From positions 1 to 64,000 of the forward strand of contig JAZLCE010000028.1 in the NCBI GenBank assembly GCA_045614025.1: a stretch of DNA of 64,000 nt. Reading direction: 5' to 3'. Origin of the DNA: RGIG4140 sp045614025. GTDB lineage: Bacteria; Pseudomonadota; Alphaproteobacteria; CAAHEQ01; UBA3637. Of the stretch, positions 43,906-50,838 are shown piece by piece; position 1 is the first letter of the stretch; every line of letters starts with the position of its first letter. Made by a program: the position numbers and the translations under genes. The notes beneath the pieces were generated by a model, which saw nothing but the letters and a program-made list of their open reading frames with translations, did no database searches and was not told the DNA's origin.

Positions 43906-45426
43906 TTAGAAACCAAATGTGACACCGCTTTTAAATGTTGCCGAGCCATTCCCCGCATAAGCAGCACCTGCATTAAGTAATACATCATCATTCACATAGT
44001 GGAATCCACCAACGGCAAAACCAGTTGTTCCACGGTAATAACCCGTTCCAAATGAAATTTGAGTATTACCATTTGCTCTTGCATTTGGAACCAAAGCAGA
44101 CATAGCTGCTAAACTTGCAAAACCAGATTTCATTTCATGATGCATTTTATTTGTTCTATCTTCTAAATTATCTACTCGATCTTCAACTCTTCCCAAGTTG
44201 CTATCTAAAATACCCATTGCTGTTGTTAAATTACTTCCTGAAGAAATATATCTTGCGCTGGCATATTGACGGTTGCCAATGGCTCTATCTAATTTATCAA
44301 CAGATTGAGTGACTGTTTCTCTTGATGAAACATTATTTTGCGCCGTATACGTTCTGTCCCCAACAGCCGCATTAACAGCATCAATGTTTTGATTAACTGT
44401 GTTAGAAGAAGAAACGCCGTTCGTTCCGGCCGTTGTTAAATGATCAGCCGTTCCAATATTGCTAGCAACTTGGTTTACCGCAGCCATCACATTTGAAACT
44501 TCAGCATAATTATATCCATTACTTCCTGCTGTTGCTTCAATGCTTGCTGCCCAAGAACCATCAGCTTTAAATGGAGCCCCTAAAGCAGAAACAACCCGTG
44601 AATCCAAGTCTGCAATTGCTGTTTTATTTTGAGCAATAGCGCCTTCATTGACTTCAATGCGATCAGTGTTAGCCTCAATAGCCGCTGTGTTATCTGCAAT
44701 TTTACCTGTATTTTCTGTAATATCAGCTAAGTTATCGGCAATGCCTTGTGCATTTGTTTGAATAGCATCTGCATTAGTATCAATACGGCTAGAATTAGCT
44801 GAAATTGCTGCAGCATTATCTGCAATCTTGGCCTCATTAGCACTAATTTTATTAGTGTTTGTGTTAATATTCGTTGCATTTATACTAATATTTGTTGCTG
44901 CAGTTGAAACAGCAGTTTGAAGAGACTCAATATCTGTTTCTGCTGTTGAAACACGCCCGCCCAATGTCATAATATTTTCTGTATTTTCTTGAATAGCCGC
45001 TTCATTATCTGCAATCTTACCTGTATTTGCAGTAATATTTGCAGCATTTGTTGTAATATTCGAAGCATTTGTGCCAACATTTGTTGAAACAGTTGTAACT
45101 CTATCAGAAAGAGCTGTTAAGTCTGATTGATTAGCTTTTGTTTCAACAGCATCTTTCAAATCATCAATTGCATTTTCAGCAGTTCCAATACGAGTATCCA
45201 GCTGTGCAATATCACTGGCATTTTGTGCTATCTGATTTAAATTAGCTGAAATTTCGGTTCCCCCTTCGTTGGAAACGGAATTATCCGTTCCAATAACCAC
45301 ATCACCGGCCGCCGCATATGTTATTGAAGCAGATAACATTGCCCCTCCAAAAATACAGGCTAACAAAGCCACACGATATAAGGCTTTTAATTCTTTTAAA
45401 GCTGTTTTTGATAATTTCAATGTCAT
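43906..45426 (-). CDS. Trimeric autotransporter adhesin (YadA-like, type Vc)
   Basis: A signal region (about 1-39, ending SITYAAA) carries the motif TALKEL...YR..L..C ahead of its hydrophobic core. The passenger (about 50-260) is a long helical stalk of repeated units such as NTAAIEANTDRIEVNEG and ISANEAKIADNAA, a 14-residue rhythm expected for a trimeric coiled coil. Degenerate head/neck-like repeats (GVSSSNTVNQNIDAVNAAVGDR, NNVSSRETVTQSVDKLDRAIGNR) follow. The YadA anchor occupies the last 75 residues, starting GFASLAAMSALVP and ending in Phe. Length 506. It follows an OmpA-like lipoprotein gene by 4 bases, probably one operon. Confidence 0.92.
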   Translation of the reverse strand: MTLKLSKTALKELKALYRVALLACIFGGAMLSASITYAAAGDVVIGTDNSVSNEGGTEISANLNQIAQNASDIAQLDTRIGTAENAIDDLKDAVETKANQSDLTALSDRVTTVSTNVGTNASNITTNAANITANTGKIADNEAAIQENTENIMTLGGRVSTAETDIESLQTAVSTAATNISINATNINTNTNKISANEAKIADNAAAISANSSRIDTNADAIQTNAQGIADNLADITENTGKIADNTAAIEANTDRIEVNEGAIAQNKTAIADLDSRVVSALGAPFKADGSWAASIEATAGSNGYNYAEVSNVMAAVNQVASNIGTADHLTTAGTNGVSSSNTVNQNIDAVNAAVGDRTYTAQNNVSSRETVTQSVDKLDRAIGNRQYASARYISSGSNLTTAMGILDSNLGRVEDRVDNLEDRTNKMHHEMKSGFASLAAMSALVPNARANGNTQISFGTGYYRGTTGFAVGGFHYVNDDVLLNAGAAYAGNGSATFKSGVTFGF

Positions 45427-45429
45427 CCC

Positions 45430-45987
45430 TTACTCCTCATTTTTTTGATTATGAAACATATTATTAATTGGATAAATATTCAGTTCAGTCCGTCTGTTAA
45501 GTTCATTACAAAAATCTTCTTCACAAACAGGTGACTCTTCGCCTTTAAATTCTGTTTGAATTCTTTCGGCCTCAATCCCTTGGTCTAAAAGATACGCGCG
45601 AACGGCCTTTGCTCTTTTTTCAGATAAAAACAAATTATCTTCTTGTGTCCCCACTTGATCGGCATAGCCAGTGATGGTAATGTGATATCTTTCATAATGA
45701 AGCATTTTCCTTACGGCCCAATCCAAATTTTTGATTGTTTCTTCTGATAATTCATCTTTTCCGGATCTAAAATAAAGAACTGGTTGACATCCTTTAACAA
45801 TACTTCCTTCACAAACAGGTTGTTTAACTGGTGTTGATTTCAACATATCAACAACTTCTTGACGCATAGAACAAATTGTTTTTTTAATTTGAAAATCATT
45901 TGCTTCTGATTGCGATAAAGATGACTGAGAACCAGCGCATCCCGTAAGAAATAAAATTGCCGAACATAATAGTGCACTTAATCTCAT
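45430..45987 (-). CDS. OmpA-like peptidoglycan-associated lipoprotein
   Basis: The start at 45987 has GAGGGGG 6 bases upstream and yields a lipoprotein signal (AILFLTGC, Cys at about 17). The C-terminal OmpA domain spans about 75-180: LYFRSGKDELSEETIKNLDWAV, ITGYADQVGTQEDNLFLSEKRAKAVRAYL and NRRTELNI. The Asp and Arg of TGYADQ and NRRTE are those that hold diaminopimelate in OmpA/Pal. Four Cys residues in two pairs (VCEGSIVKGC; VCEEDFC) may form disulfides. It precedes the trimeric autotransporter by 4 bases, reminiscent of lipoprotein helpers such as SadB encoded beside SadA in Salmonella. Confidence 0.85.
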   Translation of the reverse strand: MRLSALLCSAILFLTGCAGSQSSLSQSEANDFQIKKTICSMRQEVVDMLKSTPVKQPVCEGSIVKGCQPVLYFRSGKDELSEETIKNLDWAVRKMLHYERYHITITGYADQVGTQEDNLFLSEKRAKAVRAYLLDQGIEAERIQTEFKGEESPVCEEDFCNELNRRTELNIYPINNMFHNQKNEE

Positions 45988-46021
45988 ATGAATCCCCCTC
46001 ATCAAATGATATGATATCTTA

Positions 46022-46051
46022 TTAATACACATAAATAAAATAATATGTCAA
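46022..46051 (-). promoter_or_regulatory. Promoter of the lipoprotein-autotransporter operon
   Basis: On the minus strand TTGACA (complement of 46046-46051) and TATTAA (complement of 46022-46027) are 18 bases apart, 34 bases before the lipoprotein start. Confidence 0.6.
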
Positions 46052-46559
46052 ACTCTTTTTTCTTAAGAAATCTGTTTTCTTTTTAATGAATTCCCTTTCC
46101 TTTTTTCTAAATTAAATCAATTGAGTTAAATCTGTTAAAGATATTGATTTGATCCGCTTTGGAATACCGTTCATCCGTTATATTTTTTTCTTTTTGATTA
46201 ATGTTTATTTTTTATAATCTCATAAAAAGCATTTCCTTTTTTAGTTTGTTAACTCCTTAAAAATTTTTTGAAACTTATATTCTGCTAAACAAATTGATAT
46301 AAAGGCCCCTCTTTTCTTAACGATTTGGCCTAAAGATTGGGGCTGCGCCCCGCCGGCCCCTTATGTCGCATAATAAATATTATTTAATAGTATATAAATA
46401 TATAAGTGTTATCAACAAGATAACCTATTAGTTGTTTAAAAATATATAAATAATGAAAAGTTATAAATTTATAGCAATATTTTAATATTGATTTTTATGG
46501 ATATTTATAATTATATTAAGAGAAACGTCCCCTGCACTCATACATATATAGGAGCTCTC
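46052..46559. other. Intergenic region with a GC-rich hairpin
   Basis: This half-kilobase between the divergent operon promoter and bcp is very AT-rich and carries no supported gene. At 46338-46360 lies a GC island that contrasts sharply with the surroundings: GGGGC-TGC-GCCCC forms a hairpin, directly followed by GCCGGCCCC, and a related AGGCCCC occurs at 46302-46308. It could be a remnant of an intergenic palindromic repeat. Further right, the sequence is nearly pure A/T with short inverted repeats around 46376-46400. Confidence 0.45.
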
Positions 46560-47006
46560 ATGAATAAAATCAAGTTACAAGGCCTCTCCCCTGATGGACA
46601 GGAAATGACATATTCTTTAAATGATTTTAAAGGAAAGAAAGTTATTTTATATTTTTATCCTAAAGATAGCACCTCTGGCTGCACACAAGAAGCTTGTAAC
46701 TTTAGAGATAGCATGAATAGATTAAGCCCCTACTCTACTGTTATAGGTGTGAACCCTGATAGTATTAAAAGTCATGAAAAATTTAAAGAAAAAGAAAATT
46801 TAAACTTTATTTTACTTTCAGATCCAGAACATATCCTTTCTTCCCTATTTAATGTTTGGGTCCAAAAATCAATGTATGGCCGAAAATATATGGGTATTGA
46901 ACGCTCAACGTTTATTTTAGATGAAAATTTAAATATTCTTAAAGAATGGCGAAAAGTTAAAGTGAATGGACACGTTGATGAAGTTATCTCTTTCTTTAAA
47001 GGATAA
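46560..47006 (+). CDS. bcp: Peroxiredoxin, BCP/PrxQ type
   Basis: A thiol peroxidase that reduces hydroperoxides using thioredoxin. The start at 46560 has GGAG 5 bases upstream; an in-frame upstream start would add a non-homologous leader. Landmarks are KKVILYFYPKDSTSGCTQEACNFRD, with the peroxidatic Cys and the second Cys five residues later, and RSTFILDENLNILKEWRKVKVNGH. Length 148 is typical. It is convergent with the 401-aa ankyrin gene 10 bases away, so the two share a very short intergenic gap. Confidence 0.95.
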   Translation: MNKIKLQGLSPDGQEMTYSLNDFKGKKVILYFYPKDSTSGCTQEACNFRDSMNRLSPYSTVIGVNPDSIKSHEKFKEKENLNFILLSDPEHILSSLFNVWVQKSMYGRKYMGIERSTFILDENLNILKEWRKVKVNGHVDEVISFFKG

Positions 47007-47016
47007 TTGACTCAAT

Positions 47017-48222
47017 TTAATCAGTATATGTTCTAGATTCTTGTTTTGGTTGCAACATAAGGGATCTACATAAAAGATATCTTTCTTTAGTTTCTTTAAA
47101 TTCATTAGCATATTCGGCTAATTTCAAATATTCTTTTGCAATCCCTGTTGCATAATCTTTTGCGGTTTTACCTTCTTTATTTAGTGCAAAAATATTCAAT
47201 CCTTTTTGAACCAATAAAGGCAACATTTCTGAAAGTCCATTCATGCTAGCATAATGAAGCGCCGTGTTCTGCAAATAATCAGGAATGGAAACATCGGCCC
47301 CCTTCTCTAATAGCATTTTTGCTTGGGATTCTCTTGTAACAGTTTCATAATGAACATCACCATGACACATATATGAATCCATATATCTTCCTTTTTTTAA
47401 GGCAGATAAAAGCGGTGTTTCACCTTGATAATTTTGAGCATCTATATCAATTTGCTCCAACAACTTTTTTAAAAGAGCTGGTCTTATATTACAAGCATGA
47501 GATCGATCGGAAAAATCTGTTGCCCAATAATGCAATAATGTATTCCCATTTTCATCTTTTTGTTTTAAATTAATATGATCTAACTTTAACAATAAACTTG
47601 GTTTTTCAAGCAGTAAATAAAAAGACAAAGGCTTATTTTTATAAGTTGCATTTTCTACGTCTAATCCTTGTTTAATCATGCTTTCAGCAACTTCTTCAAA
47701 TAAATAGGAATCCATATAATCAAGGGGGCTCATGCCTTTTTGATTTTTTTGATTCACATCAACTCCCTTCTCAAAAAGAGCAAATAAAACATCCTTATCT
47801 TTATACCCTGATTGAGAAAGATAGGCTGTTAAAACCGTTTCTCCATTTGGATAAACTTGATTTAATGACTCAATTGAAGAAGCTTTAATCAAATCAACAG
47901 TTAATTGATTTTTCAACGCAGCATACATCACTGGCGTATATCCTTCATCATTTTGTTGATTAATATCAATCCCTTTTTCAATCAATTTATCTGTCAACTG
48001 TGGGTAAATATGGGCCAACGAGTTACCTTTTTCATCTTTAACAAAAGCATCTCCCCCATAAAACAAATATATAGAAACATCCACATAACTCACATTAAAA
48101 AGGCCTTTTTCTTGAATTGATTTTTCAGAAGATTTTTGCAAAAAACTTTTATTTATGTCGTGTGAGGCAACTTTATCTTGAGATTTTTGTTTTTTTCTAA
48201 AGAACATGTTTTTAAATACCAT
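47017..48222 (-). CDS. Large ankyrin-repeat protein (401 aa)
   Basis: Nine or more ankyrin repeats run across about residues 45-370: IEKGIDINQQNDEGYTPVMYAALKNQ, LFEKGVDVNQKNQKGMSPLDYM, NGNTLLHYWATDF, QGETPLLSALKKGR, LLEKGADVSIPDYLQNTALHYASM and LVQKGLNIFALNKEGKTAKDYA. The basic N-terminus (FKNMFFRKKQKSQDK) lacks a signal peptide. Length 401. No strong ribosome site; in-frame ATGs at 48222 and 48207 are both possible. Together with two smaller ankyrin proteins in this window it supports a host-interacting lifestyle, though direct evidence of export is absent. Confidence 0.85.
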   Translation of the reverse strand: MVFKNMFFRKKQKSQDKVASHDINKSFLQKSSEKSIQEKGLFNVSYVDVSIYLFYGGDAFVKDEKGNSLAHIYPQLTDKLIEKGIDINQQNDEGYTPVMYAALKNQLTVDLIKASSIESLNQVYPNGETVLTAYLSQSGYKDKDVLFALFEKGVDVNQKNQKGMSPLDYMDSYLFEEVAESMIKQGLDVENATYKNKPLSFYLLLEKPSLLLKLDHINLKQKDENGNTLLHYWATDFSDRSHACNIRPALLKKLLEQIDIDAQNYQGETPLLSALKKGRYMDSYMCHGDVHYETVTRESQAKMLLEKGADVSIPDYLQNTALHYASMNGLSEMLPLLVQKGLNIFALNKEGKTAKDYATGIAKEYLKLAEYANEFKETKERYLLCRSLMLQPKQESRTYTD

Positions 48223-48303
48223 TTTTAAACTTATCTTTTGAATTTAAATTAACAATTTTCATGTTTTTTGTCAATCGTTTTTTTTATTTTAAAAATAAAG
48301 CCA

Positions 48304-48333
48304 TTGACAATCATCATATTTGTTTGATAAAGT
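48304..48333 (+). promoter_or_regulatory. Promoter of the 206-aa gene
   Basis: TTGACA (48304-48309) and TAAAGT (48328-48333) are separated by 18 bases, about 50 bases before the ATG at 48382. Confidence 0.5.
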
Positions 48334-48381
48334 ATCATTTCATAAAAATCGCCAACGCCATTTATTTATAAGAGCAAAGAT

Positions 48382-49002
48382 ATGACACAAACAAAAACAG
48401 ATGAATTTATCAGATTGCTTAAATCTGCTATCAACCAAAAGAAAAGCAACCTTTATCAGATCCCCTATCAAGATGAACAAGCTTTATATGCCGTTGCCAT
48501 TTTATTACATGAAAACAAAAATAAACCAGCTTGCCTTTTTTTGCAAAAACAAGATTTCGAAAAACTTTATCCCGTTTTAGATGAAGCCATGGAATGGTCT
48601 AGTCAATTTAAGATTATTGTGAGTAATGATGTTTTAACGAATGATAAGCTTAGAAAGGCAATGCCTTATGAAACAGATTCTTTCTTTTTTGATGAGCATC
48701 CAACGCTGCAAGAGCTATCAGAGAAATCAAAGAATATCCATCTTGTAAACTTAAATGAAAATGAAGATTATGACTCTTTTATATTGGTTCCTAATCGATT
48801 AATGTTTAGATATATGGATAAAGAAGCTTTTGGATGTTGCCTTAATGTTCAAGCAAATTTAAAAGAAAGAGAAAGGCAAGAAAACCTTATAAAATTATTT
48901 CAAGATCTAGATAAACGCAGTCACCCCTATTCTCCAGAATTAATCGATAAATATACGATTGACTTCTTAAAACTAAATAATTGCCAACGCACTTTAGAGT
49001 AA
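48382..49002 (+). CDS. Hypothetical cytosolic protein (206 aa)
   Basis: Not recognised. The protein has no signal peptide or membrane span and an alternating alpha/beta look: DEQALYAVAILLHENK, KPACLFLQKQDFEKL, QFKIIVSNDVL, TDSFFFDEHP and DYDSFILVPNRLMF. This could be a small Rossmann-like fold. A CC pair occurs at FGCCLNVQ. It has a promoter upstream and lies in a run of accessory genes, 75 bases before the HEVTH-motif protein. Both could belong to one host-interaction cassette, but the gap contains a separate ribosome site and no clear second promoter. Confidence 0.5.
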   Translation: MTQTKTDEFIRLLKSAINQKKSNLYQIPYQDEQALYAVAILLHENKNKPACLFLQKQDFEKLYPVLDEAMEWSSQFKIIVSNDVLTNDKLRKAMPYETDSFFFDEHPTLQELSEKSKNIHLVNLNENEDYDSFILVPNRLMFRYMDKEAFGCCLNVQANLKERERQENLIKLFQDLDKRSHPYSPELIDKYTIDFLKLNNCQRTLE

Positions 49003-49077
49003 TATCAAATTTTTAAGGTTTACATTTTAAATAACATTCTTTATACTTTCTTATTAAGTGAACTTAAAGGATGGGTT

Positions 49078-49842
49078 ATGGAATTAAATATTACTATATC
49101 TCCAAAAGAAACAACCATTCAAGAAACATTAATGTTTCAAACAAATGATCAACCCTTATTTTGGAAGAGTAAACTATTTGAAGTTTATCCTTCTCTTGAT
49201 AAGCCAAAAGGGTTATATGGTTCATGGAGTAAACGAAAAGAATATTTAACCACAGAGTTATCTAAAATATATGATCAAGAGCAAAATACTTTTCATACTC
49301 AACTCAAAATTTATCTTCATCAATGGAAAACAAATCAAAAAATATTAACAGAGATTTTCTCTCATATATTTAATATTGACTGCCGGCCCTTATTTAATCA
49401 AATGTATGCTCAGATCTCTTTAAATCCCATATGCCCTCGTTATTTAAACTCACAGACCTTTTCAATTTTTTATAAATTTGGTCCCAAGCAATTTTTAAAT
49501 ATGGTTATTCATGAAGTCACTCACTTTCTTTGGTTTTATGTATGGCAGCAAAATTTTCATGATAATACAGCAGAATATGACCAACCTCATCTTAAATGGC
49601 TTTTAAGTGAAATGGTTATTGATACATTAATAAAAAACACGAAGCTTAACACTTTATATGCCCAAGAAGATTTAGATAAACCTGCTTATGAATACTTTTA
49701 TAATATCAAAATTCAAAATATCCCTCTTTTAGATACATTAAAAGAGATATACCTGAATTCACCAAACATACAAACTTTTATGAAGAACTCTTATCTCTAT
49801 CTTCAAATCAATGAAACAACTATTCGAAAACAAATACCTTAA
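49078..49842 (+). CDS. Putative zinc metalloprotease with HEVTH motif
   Basis: The family is not recognised, but the stretch FLNMVIHEVTHFLWF contains a canonical HExxH (His145, Glu146, His149). WLLSEMVIDTLI supplies a likely third zinc ligand, Glu178, 28 residues after the second His. No signal peptide or transmembrane segment. The N-terminal 100 residues are charged and contain FWKSKLFEVYPSLDKPKGLYGSW. Length 254. AAAGGA lies 6 bases before the ATG. The lipoprotein gene at 49857 follows after 14 bases, so the two are probably cotranscribed. Active protease is inferred from the motif only. Confidence 0.6.
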   Translation: MELNITISPKETTIQETLMFQTNDQPLFWKSKLFEVYPSLDKPKGLYGSWSKRKEYLTTELSKIYDQEQNTFHTQLKIYLHQWKTNQKILTEIFSHIFNIDCRPLFNQMYAQISLNPICPRYLNSQTFSIFYKFGPKQFLNMVIHEVTHFLWFYVWQQNFHDNTAEYDQPHLKWLLSEMVIDTLIKNTKLNTLYAQEDLDKPAYEYFYNIKIQNIPLLDTLKEIYLNSPNIQTFMKNSYLYLQINETTIRKQIP

Positions 49843-49856
49843 AGGAGATCCCATTA

Positions 49857-50087
49857 ATGAAAAAATATTTATTTATTCCTCTTCTTTTTCTTTCAGCTTG
49901 TTCATCAAACAATAAAGAACTTTACACCAACGATTATGGGTATGGCACTTTTGAAACAACTTGTGAAACTTTAGGTAAATGCTATCAGTCAGCCTATAAA
50001 CAATGCTCTGGGCGATTTGAAAAGTTGGATCGCGTTGTTCTTCCCAAAGGAGATAAACCAATTAATCTTATTTATGAATGCAGATAA
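49857..50087 (+). CDS. Small lipoprotein (76 aa)
   Basis: The N-terminus carries a lipobox (LLFLSAC, Cys at about 15). The 60-residue mature part holds four further Cys (TTCETLGKC, KQCSGRF, YECR), probably two disulfides in the periplasm. No family recognised. AAGGAG precedes the ATG. It follows the HEVTH protein by 14 bases and has its own terminator. Confidence 0.65.
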   Translation: MKKYLFIPLLFLSACSSNNKELYTNDYGYGTFETTCETLGKCYQSAYKQCSGRFEKLDRVVLPKGDKPINLIYECR

Positions 50088-50091
50088 CAAA

Positions 50092-50128
50092 AAGTGATAT
50101 ACCACCTTTAAAGCGTATATCATTTTTT
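50092..50128 (+). terminator. Terminator after the 76-aa lipoprotein gene
   Basis: TGATATAC (50095-50102) and GTATATCA (50115-50122) form an 8-bp stem followed by six T, just after the stop codon. Confidence 0.8.
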
Positions 50129-50155
50129 GATACATTTTATCGCCAACGCCCGTCA

Positions 50156-50662
50156 TTATTTTATTACACCACAACCAATTCTTTCACCGCCACCACCCAA
50201 GGTCAAAGGGGAATCATCATAATTATCGCCTCCTTTATGAAGAATAAGCGATTTTCCTTTGAGCTCATCCAAGGTGATATTATTTTTATAAAATCTTGTT
50301 TTAATTTCTCCGTTTAAATCGGCTATCAAAACAGGTAAATCTCCCTTATGTCCATTTTTATTTGGGCCTAAATGCTTTTTTGTTTTATCCGGATCATAAT
50401 GCGAACCGGCTCGTCCAAAAACAACTTCTTTTCCATCAACAAAAAAAGACTCACATTTATCAAATTCATGGATATGAAATCCATGTGGCCCTTTTGGAAT
50501 ATTATATAGATCAATCAAAAATGCCACTCCTTTACCTGCTTCTTGAATAGTAATAATTCCCATATTTTCATCAGTCACAGAATATAAAGGAACAGCCACT
50601 TTATTTTCTTTTATACACGCGCTTAATAACACCATACTTAATATTATATATAATTTCATCAA
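50156..50662 (-). CDS. sodC: Cu-Zn superoxide dismutase (lipoprotein)
   Basis: It dismutates superoxide in the periplasm. The leader MKLYIILSMVLLSAC ends in a lipobox, so the enzyme is membrane-anchored. Copper ligands are the His pair of HGFHIHEFD, the bridging His in GSHYDP and one in LILHKGGDNY; zinc ligands include the His of NGHKGDLP and the Asp of GGDNYDD. The disulfide Cys are in FDKCE and GCGVI, and GGGGERIGCG is the usual C-terminal loop. Length 168. Bacterial periplasmic SodC often protects against host or environmental superoxide; it contrasts with the oxygen-sensitive NifJ. Confidence 0.95.
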   Translation of the reverse strand: MMKLYIILSMVLLSACIKENKVAVPLYSVTDENMGIITIQEAGKGVAFLIDLYNIPKGPHGFHIHEFDKCESFFVDGKEVVFGRAGSHYDPDKTKKHLGPNKNGHKGDLPVLIADLNGEIKTRFYKNNITLDELKGKSLILHKGGDNYDDSPLTLGGGGERIGCGVIK

Positions 50663-50752
50663 AAACCTCTCTTTCCTAAAGAAGATAGTTTTTATTCTTG
50701 ATAAATAAACAGTTAACCAGATTTTGATTATGACATTTTTATGAAATAGCTC

Positions 50753-50781
50753 TTGACATATATAACCTAAAGTCGTATACC
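50753..50781 (+). promoter_or_regulatory. Promoter of the classical autotransporter
   Basis: TTGACA (50753-50758) and TATACC (50776-50781) are 17 bases apart, leaving a leader of about 50 bases. Confidence 0.65.
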
Positions 50782-50838
50782 AAAAAGCATATCTATTTGA
50801 ATAAATTATGAATCAAAAAAGCAAGAAAGGAGTGTTTT

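Noticed and set aside
44115..45240. CRISPR-like or tandem DNA array in the autotransporter stalk
   Set aside because: The periodicity is protein-level coiled-coil repetition within one long frame, without identical repeats and unique spacers. No CRISPR array was seen anywhere in the window.
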